A program made the position numbers and the translations under genes. Positions 11,407-21,620 of a DNA stretch of 64,000 bases are shown piece by piece (the first letter of the stretch is position 1; the number at the start of each line of letters is the position of its first letter). Source of the stretch: Medicago truncatula (Eukaryota > Streptophyta > Magnoliopsida > Fabales > Fabaceae); the NCBI RefSeq assembly GCF_003473485.1, contig NC_053043.1, positions 15,157,001-15,221,000 on the forward strand, written 5' to 3'. A model generated the notes under the pieces. It searched no databases. It was given only the letters and a program-made list of their open reading frames with translations, and was not told the origin of the DNA.

Positions 11407-13458
11407 TCAGCAACACATCCTGCTCTGACATTCGCTGATGGTTTTTCGAACTTTCATAGGTTTGCAGAGCTGTTGAACAGCTAAGGCCCAAGTAGAAGGT
11501 TTAGGCAGCAAAAATTTCTGAAGCATCACTTCTATAATATTGGAAGCACCAACTGTTCTCTGTCGCTTAATTAATCGGACTACAAGCTCGTCTAGAAACT
11601 CCCTCCCATCTTGAGGCGGGTCCATATTGTCTCGTAAAGTTTTTAGGAAAATATCGCAAGTAATAAAATCAGGATCACAACCTTGATCTAACATAGTATT
11701 TAGAATATCAATAGCGCGGGAGACACTATTCTTTGTGCAAAAAGCATTGAGGAGTATGTTGTATGTAACCACATCTGGTTGTAACTTCGGATTGTGACAA
11801 AGCATCTGATTGAAAAGTTTCATACCTTGTTCTACTAACTGAGCATTACAAAAGCCATGAATCATTGAACTATAAGCCACAACATCTAATTTGATTCCTC
11901 TACTCAACATTTGTTTCCACACGATTAAGGCCTCCTTAAGCTTCCCGTTTTTACACAATCCATTAATAAGTATACTGTAACAAACCTCGTGATGATTACA
12001 ATCATTGTCTGTCATCTCTTTCCAAACAAGAATAGCTTTATGAATATCACCTGCTTCAAAGTAACCCCACATCAAGGAACTGTAAGTGAAAGAATTGGGA
12101 GTGTGTCCTTTATTCTTCATCTCTATTAAGTATTCTTTCGCTTCATCTGGTTTCCCTTCTCGACAAAGACCATCTATAAGAGCACTATACACTATAGTAT
12201 TTGGTTTACATCCTTTTTCAACCATTTCCTTCCACAACTGCATTCCATGCTCGCCTTTCCCCTCCTTGAACAATCCACTAATAAGAGACGAGTAACTAAA
12301 CTCATTCCCACGATAACCCTTCTCTTCCAACGAAACCAAAACACGCACCCCATCCAAAGCCCTACCATGCTTAACAAACCCATCAACAAGTGTTCCAAAA
12401 GTAATATCATTAGGCACACATTTATTCGCCACCATCCGATTCAAAAGACTCATCGCCTTATCCAACTTACCCTTAAGACACAAACCATGAACAAGCGAAT
12501 TATACGTCACTTCATTCGGAACACAACCCTTAAGAAACATATTATCAACCAGCTTCGACGCACGCGACAAATCACCTTTCTTACACAATGCACTAATCAA
12601 AACATTAAACGCAACCGGATTCGGAAACGTGCCTTCAACCTGCATCTCATCCAACAACGAAACCGCCTCATCAATCCTCCCCTCATTGCACAAACCATGC
12701 ATCAACGTCGAATAAGTATAACCATCAGCAACACAATTCCTATCACTCATCCCTCTAAAAACCTCAACAGCTTGATCAACATTTCCAACTCTACACAAAG
12801 CCTTAATCACCAAATTAAAACTAAGCCCATTTGGTTGAATATTACTAAAACTATTGGAATCAATAACATGGTTATAAAACTCTAAAGCAAGATCAAAACA
12901 ACCCTCTTGAATAACAACATTAAGAACAGTGTTAAAAGATTTAACAGTTTGCTTACAGTGAAACTCAGCTCCCATTCTATGAAACAAGTCCAAAGCTTTT
13001 TGAGGTAAATGTGCTTTTCCATAAGCTTTGAACATGATAATGAAGCTTTTTTCGATAAAGACTCGATTTTCACACTTCATTTGATGAAGGAGTTGTTCCA
13101 AGGAGGTGAAATCTAAGGAATTGGAGAAATTTTCGATGAGGGAGTAGAAGGATAAATCGCCCAATTTGTAAGAACCCCATTTGTGAGAAGAGGTGTTGGA
13201 GGGTGATTTGAAGATTTGAGGTGGAAGGGAGTGATGGGTATGGGGGAGATTGGAGGAAGAGTAAGAGAGAAAGGTTAGGGTTAGGGTTTGGGGTTTTAGG
13301 TGAAGAGAGTGTTTGAGAAGGGTTTTGGGAAATGTTGAACATTTTGGCATGGCATGAATTCGACACAAATTGGGTTTGTTTTGGTTGAAGAAGTGGTTTG
13401 TGTTTGTGGTTACCACCACCCAAGTTTTAAGAATGTTGCTGTCTTGTGGGAAGAACAA
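11407..13458 (-). CDS. EMB1025: P-class pentatricopeptide repeat protein, EMB1025 orthologue
   Basis: An intronless 683-residue P-type PPR protein, expected to bind organellar RNA in a sequence-specific way and aid its processing or stability. Thirteen near-canonical 35-residue repeats plus a partial one run from about residue 115 to 600, with classic pieces such as VTYNSLVHGLCLKGKLDKA and VVYSALIDGLCREGKPDEA-like units. The C-terminal tail has no E or DYW domain. The N-terminus is Ser/Thr/Pro/His-rich with few acidic residues, consistent with an organelle presequence. The first ATG is 13458; the second in-frame ATG at 13350 (MPKCSTF) is an equally plausible start. Recalled Arabidopsis EMB1025 (At4g20090) aligns throughout (KAYGKAHLPQKALDLFHRM, GCVPNEVTYNSL, ELVVRLIKRQRTVGAS). 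Loss in Arabidopsis arrests embryos. Minus-strand neighbours AAH and the QRT3-like gene support orthology. Confidence 0.93.
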   Translation of the reverse strand: MFFPQDSNILKTWVVVTTNTNHFFNQNKPNLCRIHAMPKCSTFPKTLLKHSLHLKPQTLTLTFLSYSSSNLPHTHHSLPPQIFKSPSNTSSHKWGSYKLGDLSFYSLIENFSNSLDFTSLEQLLHQMKCENRVFIEKSFIIMFKAYGKAHLPQKALDLFHRMGAEFHCKQTVKSFNTVLNVVIQEGCFDLALEFYNHVIDSNSFSNIQPNGLSFNLVIKALCRVGNVDQAVEVFRGMSDRNCVADGYTYSTLMHGLCNEGRIDEAVSLLDEMQVEGTFPNPVAFNVLISALCKKGDLSRASKLVDNMFLKGCVPNEVTYNSLVHGLCLKGKLDKAMSLLNRMVANKCVPNDITFGTLVDGFVKHGRALDGVRVLVSLEEKGYRGNEFSYSSLISGLFKEGKGEHGMQLWKEMVEKGCKPNTIVYSALIDGLCREGKPDEAKEYLIEMKNKGHTPNSFTYSSLMWGYFEAGDIHKAILVWKEMTDNDCNHHEVCYSILINGLCKNGKLKEALIVWKQMLSRGIKLDVVAYSSMIHGFCNAQLVEQGMKLFNQMLCHNPKLQPDVVTYNILLNAFCTKNSVSRAIDILNTMLDQGCDPDFITCDIFLKTLRDNMDPPQDGREFLDELVVRLIKRQRTVGASNIIEVMLQKFLLPKPSTWALAVQQLCKPMKVRKTISECQSRMCC

Positions 13459-14630
13459 CGTTGCTGCTGCTTTCTTCTCTCATGTCTCAAGTTAGCCTTT
13501 TTCATGTCATAGGTCAAATTTCTATAACATGAAGTTCAAATATTTACAATAAATTTCTCATCAAGATTCTCTTTTAAACATTCGTTTTTTATTGAATGAA
13601 ATTCATTACTCAATAAAAAAGTAAAGTATTTGATCACGATGAAATGTTAATAGTTAGAGTTTTACTTTTCCCACACTATGTCTTTCCTCGCGCGTTCTAT
13701 TTTTACTAGAACTTTTGCAATTTTATGTTTTACAATTCGTAAAATAAAATGCGAATAAAATAAAAAACAGAAATAAAAAGACACAAATATAAAAACAACT
13801 CATTTTATTAATATATGAACAAAACATTACAATAATTTTCAAGCTTTTTAAGCTTATTACATAAGATTCTAAATCTATTTCCAATCTTATCTTATTACAT
13901 AAGTTATACCAGTGGCTCCAGCAACTGATGGAGAGGAAAGAGGGGGGAAGAATAAACCAATGTTGTCTGATGGGACATACCAGTAGTTTTGGTGTTGGTG
14001 GGGAGATAGAGGGGGCACAAGGCCTCTACGAAACAAGAGACCATCATGGTCAATATGACACCCAGACAGACCAACCTCACACCTAGACTGACCCTTTTCC
14101 TATTGACCGATCATATGACCCCTGATGGATTTTCAAAGAGGCCTCTTTCTATGAAAGGCCAACGATGGAAACACATCGTTGCATAAGGAAGAAGAGAAGA
14201 GGAGAAAGAAGAGGGTGTGAGATTGCATAAGGAAGAAGAGAAGAGGAGAAAGAAGAGGGTGTGAGAAATTGTGAGGAAATGAAACATATTTATAAGGGAG
14301 GGAGGGAGGGACCAAAAGCGGTGGGAAAGGCATCGATGAAGTCAAAAAGACCACCGTCCGAAAACGTTTGAGAAACATTTTCTTTGTGGTGTAGACCACC
14401 GGCCAAAATCTTCTGGTGTAATTCGGAATTCAAAATCTAGATAACACATGGATTCCGGATTTCATACTCCGGAAACATACGATACTGGGGTGAACAAAGG
14501 GAAACTTGGGACTTTGTGTATGGTGAGGGTTGGTTCAGATTTTAGAATTCGGATTTATTCAGCATTGGATTCTTTTGTGTATCCCACATTGCACCGACAA
14601 TTTTTGTGGTCCACAACGCCCAGATACCTC
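13459..14630. other. PPR 5' flank and start of a repeat-derived block
   Basis: The first few hundred bases should hold the minus-strand PPR promoter and 5'UTR; no clear TATA box is seen. From about 13900 the composition changes (more GC, many 'ccgga' motifs) and the sequence resembles pieces near 16350-16510. This suggests a mobile or duplicated block reaching about 16560. No intact gene is visible. Confidence 0.5.
14179..14266. repeat. Two exact copies of a 44-bp purine-rich unit
   Basis: Positions 14179-14222 and 14223-14266 are identical head-to-tail copies of a GA-rich unit (starting TTGCATAAGGAAGAAGAG). The copies are perfect, so the duplication is recent. Confidence 0.9.
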
Positions 14631-14638
14631 TATAAATA
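14631..14638 (+). promoter_or_regulatory. TATA box of promoter copy A
   Basis: TATAAATA lies 54 bases before the ATG of the decayed ORF at 14685. About 70 bases upstream (14560-14640) are repeated before the second TATA box at 15437. The shared landmarks are GGATTCTTTTGT, TTGCACC, TGTGGTCCACAAC and CCTCTATAAATA. Confidence 0.6.
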
Positions 14639-14684
14639 GGGGTCCCTGTTTTCATTACAAGTAAACTACATTAGACAAAAAATC

Positions 14685-15116
14685 ATGGAATTCCCAGGCT
14701 TTGATCCGAACACCAAGCTAGCGGTAGTCTACTACAACGGTGGAACACCACCCCATCTGTTTAGGATTCGAGACGATGTCACCCTCTCCGGGCTGAAGGA
14801 TGAGTTAGATCAAATCAACTGTCAACTCAACCACAGAGACACGAGGAGGGTGGTCAGAGTTTAATATTGATGTTCATTGTCCGACTTAACCGGATCTCTT
14901 CGCTTCAGCCGAATGAAACTCGCGAACGACGACGTGAGAACCATGTTCTCTGTCTTTGGTCAGCACAGTACAAGATGACCGATCGAGTTGGACGCTTCGT
15001 TGGTTAGATCTGCTGAACAAATTCTGAAAAGTTTGCACCAGACCAGGAACTACGAAGAGATCCGGACTCTGCTTGAGGGACCAGAGAAGGAAGAAGTTAG
15101 TTTAGATGATATGTGA
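14685..15116 (+). pseudogene. Decayed small ORF of unrecognised (probably transposon-associated) family
   Basis: The ATG at 14685 opens a reading frame of 59 codons (MEFPGFDPNTKLAVVYYNGG...) that ends at 14864. Coding sense then resumes in another frame (SRMKLANDDVRTMFSVFGQ), meets one in-frame TGA, and continues (PIELDASLVRSAEQI, NYEEIRTLLEGP) to a TGA at 15114-15116. Allowing one frameshift and one nonsense change, the original would be about 145 residues. The opening beta-beta-alpha-like run (VVYYNGG, FRIRDDVTLSGLKDEL) is reminiscent of a PB1-like domain. I recall similar segments in legume transposon-associated proteins but cannot name the family. A TATA box sits upstream at 14631. Confidence 0.5.
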
Positions 15117-15436
15117 TAATGTGTTATGTTTTAATTAATCGCGTGTTTTATGTTGTTTTAATTGCGTGTTAGTTATGTGTTGTTGAATTAAGTTGTTGCA
15201 TTATGTTTTAAAAAATATATATTATTTAAACTTTCATTATGTTTTAATTTACGTTAAATATGTTCATTTAATCGATAAAATAACCGAAGATATGCTTTTC
15301 GGATTATGAAATCCGAATATACCTAGGGCGTACGTGTGATCCGAAAAACGAAATTCGGAATACCTCAACATAGGATTCTTTTGTATGGACCACATTGCAC
15401 CAAGAGTTTATGTGGTCCACAACACCCAAGGACCTC

Positions 15437-15444
15437 TATAAATA
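15437..15444 (+). promoter_or_regulatory. TATA box of promoter copy B, upstream of hairpins
   Basis: TATAAATA is preceded by a segment homologous to 14560-14640. The diverged downstream sequence contains no ORF but three stem-loops beginning 90, 223 and 354 bases further on. Confidence 0.5.
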
Positions 15445-15526
15445 CATCATCTCCGGTTTTCAGCTTCAATACCATCAAAACACGCAAACACACCAAAGAA
15501 AACCATGCAAATTTTTGTCATTAAGT

Positions 15527-15597
15527 TGAGGATCTTCCTCACGTTGTCGCAAATAGATGAATTTTCTCTCTATTTGATGGCGTGATGAAGATCTTCT
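15527..15597 (+). ncRNA. Candidate small-RNA hairpin 1
   Basis: Arms at about 15527-15557 and 15571-15597 pair over about 26 positions with G-U wobbles, one mismatch and a two-base bulge; the loop is AT-rich. The 3' arm contains GATGAAGATCTTC, also present in hairpin 2. Fold, size and position downstream of a TATA box resemble a MIR precursor. I recognise no known miRNA, and no expression evidence is available. Confidence 0.4.
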
Positions 15598-15659
15598 ACA
15601 TGCTGTCAAAATTACAAACAAACACACTAAAGAGACCATGCAAATTTTTGTCATTGTGT

Positions 15660-15725
15660 TGAGGATCTTTCTCATGCTGTTTTAAATATATAGATCTATA
15701 TATAACAGCATGATGAAGATCTTCA
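15660..15725 (+). ncRNA. Candidate small-RNA hairpin 2
   Basis: The 22-base arms 15660-15681 and 15704-15725 pair at 21 of 22 positions counting two G-U pairs. The loop itself contains the palindrome TATATAGATCTATATA. It is a diverged duplicate of hairpin 1 at about 133-bp spacing, and the flank ATGCAAATTTTTGTCATT precedes both. Confidence 0.45.
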
Positions 15726-15790
15726 GCATGCTTTCAAAAATATATAGATACTCTTTGATGCCTCCTTGATACATAGATAAGTCAAAAATA

Positions 15791-15883
15791 TCAAGAGGTT
15801 GTTATGAGTTAGATCTTGCTGCCTGCCAGATGAATATGTCATTTGGTAAGGCAGCAGGATCTAACTCAAAGAAATCCTCTTGA
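15791..15883 (+). ncRNA. Candidate small-RNA hairpin 3
   Basis: The inner stem is 15806-15833 with 15839-15867. It is paired almost throughout (two G-U pairs, one small bulge) around a five-base loop. After an internal loop an 8-bp outer stem (15791-15798 with 15876-15883) closes the structure, giving 93 nt in all. It is unrelated in sequence to hairpins 1 and 2. A short inverted repeat from a lost MITE is the alternative. Confidence 0.5.
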
Positions 15884-17552
15884 AAACAACTTCTCAAAAG
15901 ATTCATCATTTTTGTTATTATTGCTTTTTTCACTGTTTATTTGTCTTATGTTGCTTCTATTTATGTTATGTACCTTTGTTCTATTTTTTTCCAAGGCATT
16001 CGCAACGAAAACGATCCAAAAAAAAAGGGTATGATGCAGTTCAGACTTTACAATCCGGAATAGCTTCAAGCATTCTAGATTATAAAATCCGAAAATTCTC
16101 AGAAACATTTTGGTCGGTGACGTTTCACCAAAGGTTAGACGGTTAGTGGAATTTTAATACGTTTTTTGGACGATTTTGAACGAAAAACACGTTTTCCTTG
16201 ACATCCAAATTATCTATGACTTGTTTTAGGCTATAAAAAGGTTTGGATCTTCAACATTTTCCTTCATTCTTCTTCACCCTCCTTTCTTACATTTTCTTCA
16301 ATTTTTTTTTAGTTTTTTAGGTAGCTTTTAGGAGTGTTTGTGGTGCATTGTCATTTTTGACCGCTCATACGACCCCTCCAATTGCATTGCAGCTTATGCG
16401 GGGGTCGTATAACGGTCAACAGAGACCCTTGACATCAAAGAAAGACACAAAATATTCATATCGTATTTTTCCGGATTATATGTTCCGGAAACACTAACAA
16501 TCTGGTCTGGAATACATAATCCTGACCAGGGCTATTTTTGGAATTTTGCAGGGTGCGCGAGAAGGTTACCGGATGGGAATAGTAATAGTATAATAGTTAT
16601 TGACCTCTAATATACATAGATAAAATATTTAATCTAACAATTTCAAAAAATTTGTGAGATTTATTAAAAAAAATAATATTGAGTTGAAGTATGACTTATG
16701 ACTTTTTATATTATTTTTAGCTTAGTTAATGATTCTTTGAAACTATAGTTTTTTAAAATTTTGTTATAATCTCTCCAAAAAAAATTGTTATGAATGTAAT
16801 AAAAATTATATTTTAAGTTAAAAACCATAATACTAAGAAAATGCATTGAGTTTTATTTTTAGTTTGATTTGGTTCAAGTTTTATGATTTTAATTTACTTT
16901 GTTTGAAAATTGAAGAAAACTAAAATCGACCAATTTTTTTTTTTTTTTTTACAATGATAATGTCACGAAGTTTTATCATCGTTTAACAATGACTAATCTA
17001 TATTCAGGATGATATGAGACACATAAGGCAAGTTTTCTCTTTCAATCGGATTTTTTCCCTATGCATAAGGCATGAATCAAACTCCTGCTCTCTATTATTG
17101 TTGATTGTTCATCCTATTGTTGTGCATTGTTCATATTTTAATGGAATTTAACTAATTTTTTAATTGATAATTTAAATAATATTATAAAATAGTTTAAATG
17201 AATGGTCAAAATGGAAGAAAAAGTCCAACCTAAAAGGGTGTGTCCCTTTTATATATTGTTATAGATCTTCCTTGTTGATCTTCTAAGTTGACTCTCTTTA
17301 GATCAACAACTTAATTAAGTGTTTACAACATAAACACTTATCATAAATGCTGAAAAAATATTATGGATAAAAGCTATTTTTATATGTTTGTCCTAACAGT
17401 TTCACAAGTAGATAAGTTCAAATATTTCAATTCAATCCTTTATATTGAGTAACATGACCAATATTTATTGATACAAGGACCAATAACATGTAGAATTTCA
17501 TATAACTTGTGAAAGTGAAATTGGGTTGTGGAAGATAAAAATTACAATTATC
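15884..17552. other. Right part of repeat block and CAT gene 3' flank
   Basis: No gene is supported. A third TATA-like box (CTATAAAAAG at 16231-16240) precedes a pyrimidine-rich run. Near 16365-16510 are motifs like those at 14090-14470 ('ccggattatatgttccggaaac'). From about 16560 to 17552 the sequence is plain AT-rich, and its right end should contain the 3'UTR of the minus-strand transporter. Confidence 0.45.
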
Positions 17553-19328
17553 TTAAGGCCCTTCAATCCTAGCAGTCTCTTTGTGATTCACATTGATTGT
17601 TTGCACCTTCTCTTGTTGATGAGCCATATCATAAGTTGAATGTAGACCAAAGAAAACATAGTAAACCAACATTATCAAAGTGCATATTCCAAATCTTATA
17701 AAAGCTTCATATTCCAAAGATCCCATAAGAAAAATATTTGTTGCAATTGACAAAGATGGTAACCATGGAACAAGTGGAACTCCCCAAAACCTTGGCTTCC
17801 TTTGCTGAGTCAAAAAATATGACATCCCAAGAGTTGAAAAAAACCAAACAGGAACAGTAACAGTGTATCCAATCCAACCATTAGGCTTCAATCCCCAATA
17901 AGCTGAAATTCCCATTGAAGAAGCAACAATGAGAATCAAAAACACAACAAGCTTCAACTGATTCTCTTTTGTTGTAACTCCTCTAACATAGTACCTTCTT
18001 ACCAAAAGTGCAATGGATATCATCACGAAAACAAAGAGTGTGCTTACTGATATCAAACTTGATAACACATCCAAGCTAGTGAAAAAGGCTATGCAAGCAC
18101 TTGAAATTGTAATCAGAAGTGTAGCATTTATAGGCGTTCCAGTTTTCGGATGTACAAGAGCGAACCAAGGAGGAATCATGTGCGAACGTGCGATGTGAGC
18201 AATATAACGCGCTTGTCCTAATCTTCCTACTAAAAGCACTGTTGTCATACCTTTCAATGCACCAAAAGCTACTACATATTTTGCCCAATTCATTCCAACT
18301 TTCTGAAATGCAACTGAGAAAGCTGCACCTGTATCTATATCTGTGTATTTCTGCATCATGCTTAGTGAAAGTGCCATCAAGCAATAGATAACTGTGATCA
18401 CAGACATTGAACCAATCAAGCCTATTGGTATGTCCTTTGGCGGATTTTTAGTTTCTTCAGCCATGGTTGCAAGACTGTCAAACCCTCCATATGCAAAATA
18501 TAGAATTGCAGATGCTTGAAATACACCTTTAACTCCATAAGGTAAAAAAGGTGTCAAGTTTGATGTATTTGCATGAGAAAATCCTGCAACGATTACGAAT
18601 ATGATTACACCTATGTTGACTGCCGATGCAATCCAATTGAGAAGCGAAGTTTTTCTTGTGCTGATCATTGCAATCATTGCGGAAATTACCAGAACACCAA
18701 CTGCTATAGGGTCTAGTAAATTGTATCCATCTTTGAGATGATGTGCTTTGATTCGAAGCGAATCTTTTGGACGATTTAAAAGGCTTGTGAAATAAGAAGT
18801 CCATGATCTTGATACCGCTGCACTTCCAAGTACGCATTCGAGAAGTATGTTACCGGCTGCTATGAAAGCAACAAAGTCACCTAATTCAATTCTTAGATAA
18901 GCAAATGAACCACCTGCAGCTGGAACTTCAACGGCGAATTCTGTGTAACAAAAAACAGAAAGCATTGCTGATATTCCTGAAGCTACATAGGATAAGACTA
19001 TTGCTGCTCCTGCATGGTTATGAGCTTCTTGACCAGTTAGCACAAAGATTCCTGCACCAATTACTGCACCAAAGCCAAACCAAATCAAGTCCCACCAATT
19101 GAGACATTTTTTCATTTCATTCTCACTTTGTTTCTTAAGCTCATGTGTCTCAGTGGCATCATCTGATCTGGTCTGAACACGATCCTTGAACCTTAACCAT
19201 GTTTGTGAAAGAGCAGAAACATAGTTGTTCCAGCTTTGAAAGGATTCCTCTGGCAAGAAATCTTGTTTGCTCCATCTCCAATAGCTTTTTTGTGGTTCAC
19301 AGTCATCCATGCCTTTTGTGGATGCCAT
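17553..19328 (-). CDS. Cationic amino acid transporter (CAT family, CAT1/5/8 clade)
   Basis: A single-exon 591-residue APC-superfamily permease, expected to move arginine, lysine and other amino acids across the plasma membrane by proton symport. The hydrophilic N-terminus has the plant CAT signature WSKQDFLPEESFQSW. Segment 1 carries the APC substrate-loop motif WFGFGAVIGAGIFVLTG. Further family motifs are FCYTEFAVEVPAAGGSFAYL, FAYGGFDSLATMAEETKNP, FGALKGMTTVLLVG and GVPLVPWLPSLSIA. About 14 hydrophobic segments can be followed, as in the family. The C-terminus is short and hydrophilic. Length and sequence fit Arabidopsis CAT1 (594 residues) and its relatives CAT5/CAT8; I cannot choose among them by eye. 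Substrate range and membrane are inferred. Several antisense open frames inside it are shadows. Confidence 0.93.
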   Translation of the reverse strand: MASTKGMDDCEPQKSYWRWSKQDFLPEESFQSWNNYVSALSQTWLRFKDRVQTRSDDATETHELKKQSENEMKKCLNWWDLIWFGFGAVIGAGIFVLTGQEAHNHAGAAIVLSYVASGISAMLSVFCYTEFAVEVPAAGGSFAYLRIELGDFVAFIAAGNILLECVLGSAAVSRSWTSYFTSLLNRPKDSLRIKAHHLKDGYNLLDPIAVGVLVISAMIAMISTRKTSLLNWIASAVNIGVIIFVIVAGFSHANTSNLTPFLPYGVKGVFQASAILYFAYGGFDSLATMAEETKNPPKDIPIGLIGSMSVITVIYCLMALSLSMMQKYTDIDTGAAFSVAFQKVGMNWAKYVVAFGALKGMTTVLLVGRLGQARYIAHIARSHMIPPWFALVHPKTGTPINATLLITISSACIAFFTSLDVLSSLISVSTLFVFVMISIALLVRRYYVRGVTTKENQLKLVVFLILIVASSMGISAYWGLKPNGWIGYTVTVPVWFFSTLGMSYFLTQQRKPRFWGVPLVPWLPSLSIATNIFLMGSLEYEAFIRFGICTLIMLVYYVFFGLHSTYDMAHQQEKVQTINVNHKETARIEGP

Positions 19329-20224
19329 TCAAAGAAATTGTTTTTTCACTGAAACTATTAGTAGATTGGAACGAAATGAATGTATCACCGAAGAAAATAA
19401 GCAGATAACTTTGAAATAAAAAAAATACTAGATTTCAAACAACTATCATAAATTATTTTGTCAGCTAGTCTTGAATTTAACACCTCTTTGGCTGTATTCT
19501 AGTGTGCATCAAGTATATGGAGATGTAAATGTTTACATAATATATATAAGAATGTTTACTAAGCCAATGTAATGAAGCACAGACACTTCTCGAATTAGGC
19601 GCGTCTTGGTATCGGACACGTGCCGGTGTCCACTGACACATATGATTACATTAAATAGAGAGGTCAACCCATTAAATAAATCATTCATCTAGATATACCG
19701 ATACGCAGGATAATTCAGAACCACAGAAGTCACACTCAGATGATAAGATTTTGAGTTCAAGGTAGTGTGTAAGAATGTGAAGTACTTAGTGTGAAGGTAT
19801 CTGCATCACTGCATTCTAAAGCTATGTATGGTACATATGATGAGTATTCAAAGCACGCACGTTTCTCTTTGGAAAAATAATTGAAGTTGTTACATTATTC
19901 AAACTTATTGACATGAATATTCCACGGTTTTGTAATAATTTCGATCCTAATAAGTACAAATATTGTTGACTTCAAAGTAAAGGCAATGCGTTCATATTGA
20001 CAGTGCAGTAGTGCACATCATTGTAGAGTAGACCAATCAGATTCACGTCACCGGATCATGGAGATTGTAGATGCTGTCAGTGTAAGTGTTGTCCTTATGT
20101 GCCCTTCAGATTTGAATATTTCATGGAATCTTATTGGTGATTTATAGGTGGTAAAAATTCTCTTACGGGCTACGGTGAACTAATAATTGAATATCACATA
20201 AAACTTCGGTAATGATAGACATCA

Positions 20225-20385
20225 TTGTCTATAAGTAGAAGTTTAAAGTCCTTCATGACCTTAAGATTGAGACGATGACCTGATCAATGTTGATTTAGCA
20301 AAACAAGAGAAAACAAATATAATTTGATCTTATTTTTTTATCAAACCATCATCGATCATATCACTGTCTCAATCAAAGACGAGTA
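20225..20385. repeat. Imperfect inverted repeat, MITE-like, copy 1
   Basis: TTGAGACGATGACCTGATC near 20266 is mirrored by GATCATATCACTGTCTCAA near 20355 around an AT-rich centre. The left flank ('aagtagaagttt...agtcctt') also appears in the segment near 21425, so the two are members of one small family. Confidence 0.5.
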
Positions 20386-21424
20386 GTACTATAAGCTTTG
20401 GCTTACAAAGAGCGACATAATCGTTGTTAAAGTTTCAAATATTTTTTTTTAAATATCTGTTCACTATAGGCCATATGAGACACTTCCTCGCGCATATACA
20501 CCTTATTCATCATTTAGTATTTAGTCCTTTTTTTTTGTGCACTTGTAATTTACATGTAGACTTGCTCAAGTCAACACACCATGAATTCCTGTCTGGTTTG
20601 TCTTTGAATACCTGAGAATTAGTATTTGTATAATTGTATGTGTGTGGTTGGAATCAATTTTAGCCGAACTTAATTATGCTTATCATATGAAAACTCATAT
20701 CATAAACACTTTAATTCAACAAGCTATTCAAATTGAATATGCACATTTAAAAGTTGATTCCATTCTCAGTATTTGTTGTGTAAAAATGAAATTTGGATAT
20801 TTAAATTGAAAAGGAACATCAACTTCTCCACACTTTTATATGAAGAACACCAATCTCAGTAAAAATGTCATATAACTTATTAACAAGAAATTGCACACCT
20901 TGTGTTAATGAAAAACCTCCAATATATTCCATTTTTGCTAGTTAAAAAAAACTTATTAACAAGAAATTATATATTTATAACCCAAACGACAACTAATATT
21001 AACCGAAGTTTCAACTATATATGCTTGTAAATGCAACCATATATGTCGATCTTCGTTGACTTTTGTAAACCTTTCCAAATATTTAAGTTGTGTTGAAAAT
21101 AGTTTTCTTTAGACTTTGAAAGAGTTGACGACACAACCTTCAATACATTATTACTATATTTGATTCCTTAACTAGTGTTCTTAAGATACTTGCTAGCATT
21201 TTCCTTACTTATATCATGAAATTAAACTACTTTTAAATAAGTTATTTCAAACCACTATTCAAATTGCTTGGGCTATAAGAATGGAAGAATATTTGGTGGG
21301 GAATTATCACATTCAATAGATTTTGGACAATTGCTAAAGTGAAAAGTGTCTAGTGTGGTCTACGGTAAGTCGATGCTTGAAAATCACTCAAAACTTTGAC
21401 AACAACTGCCGTCGCCATCTTAAA

Positions 21425-21620
21425 ATAGAAGTTTAGGATTCTCCAAGTCCTTACAACAGAAACAGTAACCTGGTCGGTACCGATTTGACAAAAGAAGGAA
21501 AACAATCATATGTTGATTTTGATCCAATAATATTCAATTTTCTTATTGAATTGGTACCGACTAAATCACCATCTTGGTCTTAAGGATGAATAATAATACC
21601 ATGAACTTCTACTTATGAGA
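21425..21620. repeat. Imperfect inverted repeat, MITE-like, copy 2
   Basis: GGTCGGTACCGATT near 21473 pairs with AATTGGTACCGAC near 21548. The order of flanking words ('agaagttt', 'agtcctt', 'gatttgacaaaa', 'ttgatttt') follows the copy at 20225-20385. Confidence 0.5.

Noticed and set aside
12247-12885. 212-codon open frame on + across the PPR gene
   Set aside because: Exact antisense of a well-supported PPR coding region; composition (Ile/Asn/Thr/Arg-rich) is that of a shadow frame.
15508-15530. ATG start reading MQIFV, resembling ubiquitin
   Set aside because: The similarity stops after five residues and a stop follows within 30 codons; chance match.
15660-15725. Hairpin 2 as a miR172 precursor
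   Set aside because: CAGCATGATGAAGATC resembles miR172* only loosely, the arm is on the wrong side and the mature sequence does not match.
18013-18391. Two + strand frames inside the CAT gene
   Set aside because: Antisense shadows of the conserved transporter coding sequence.
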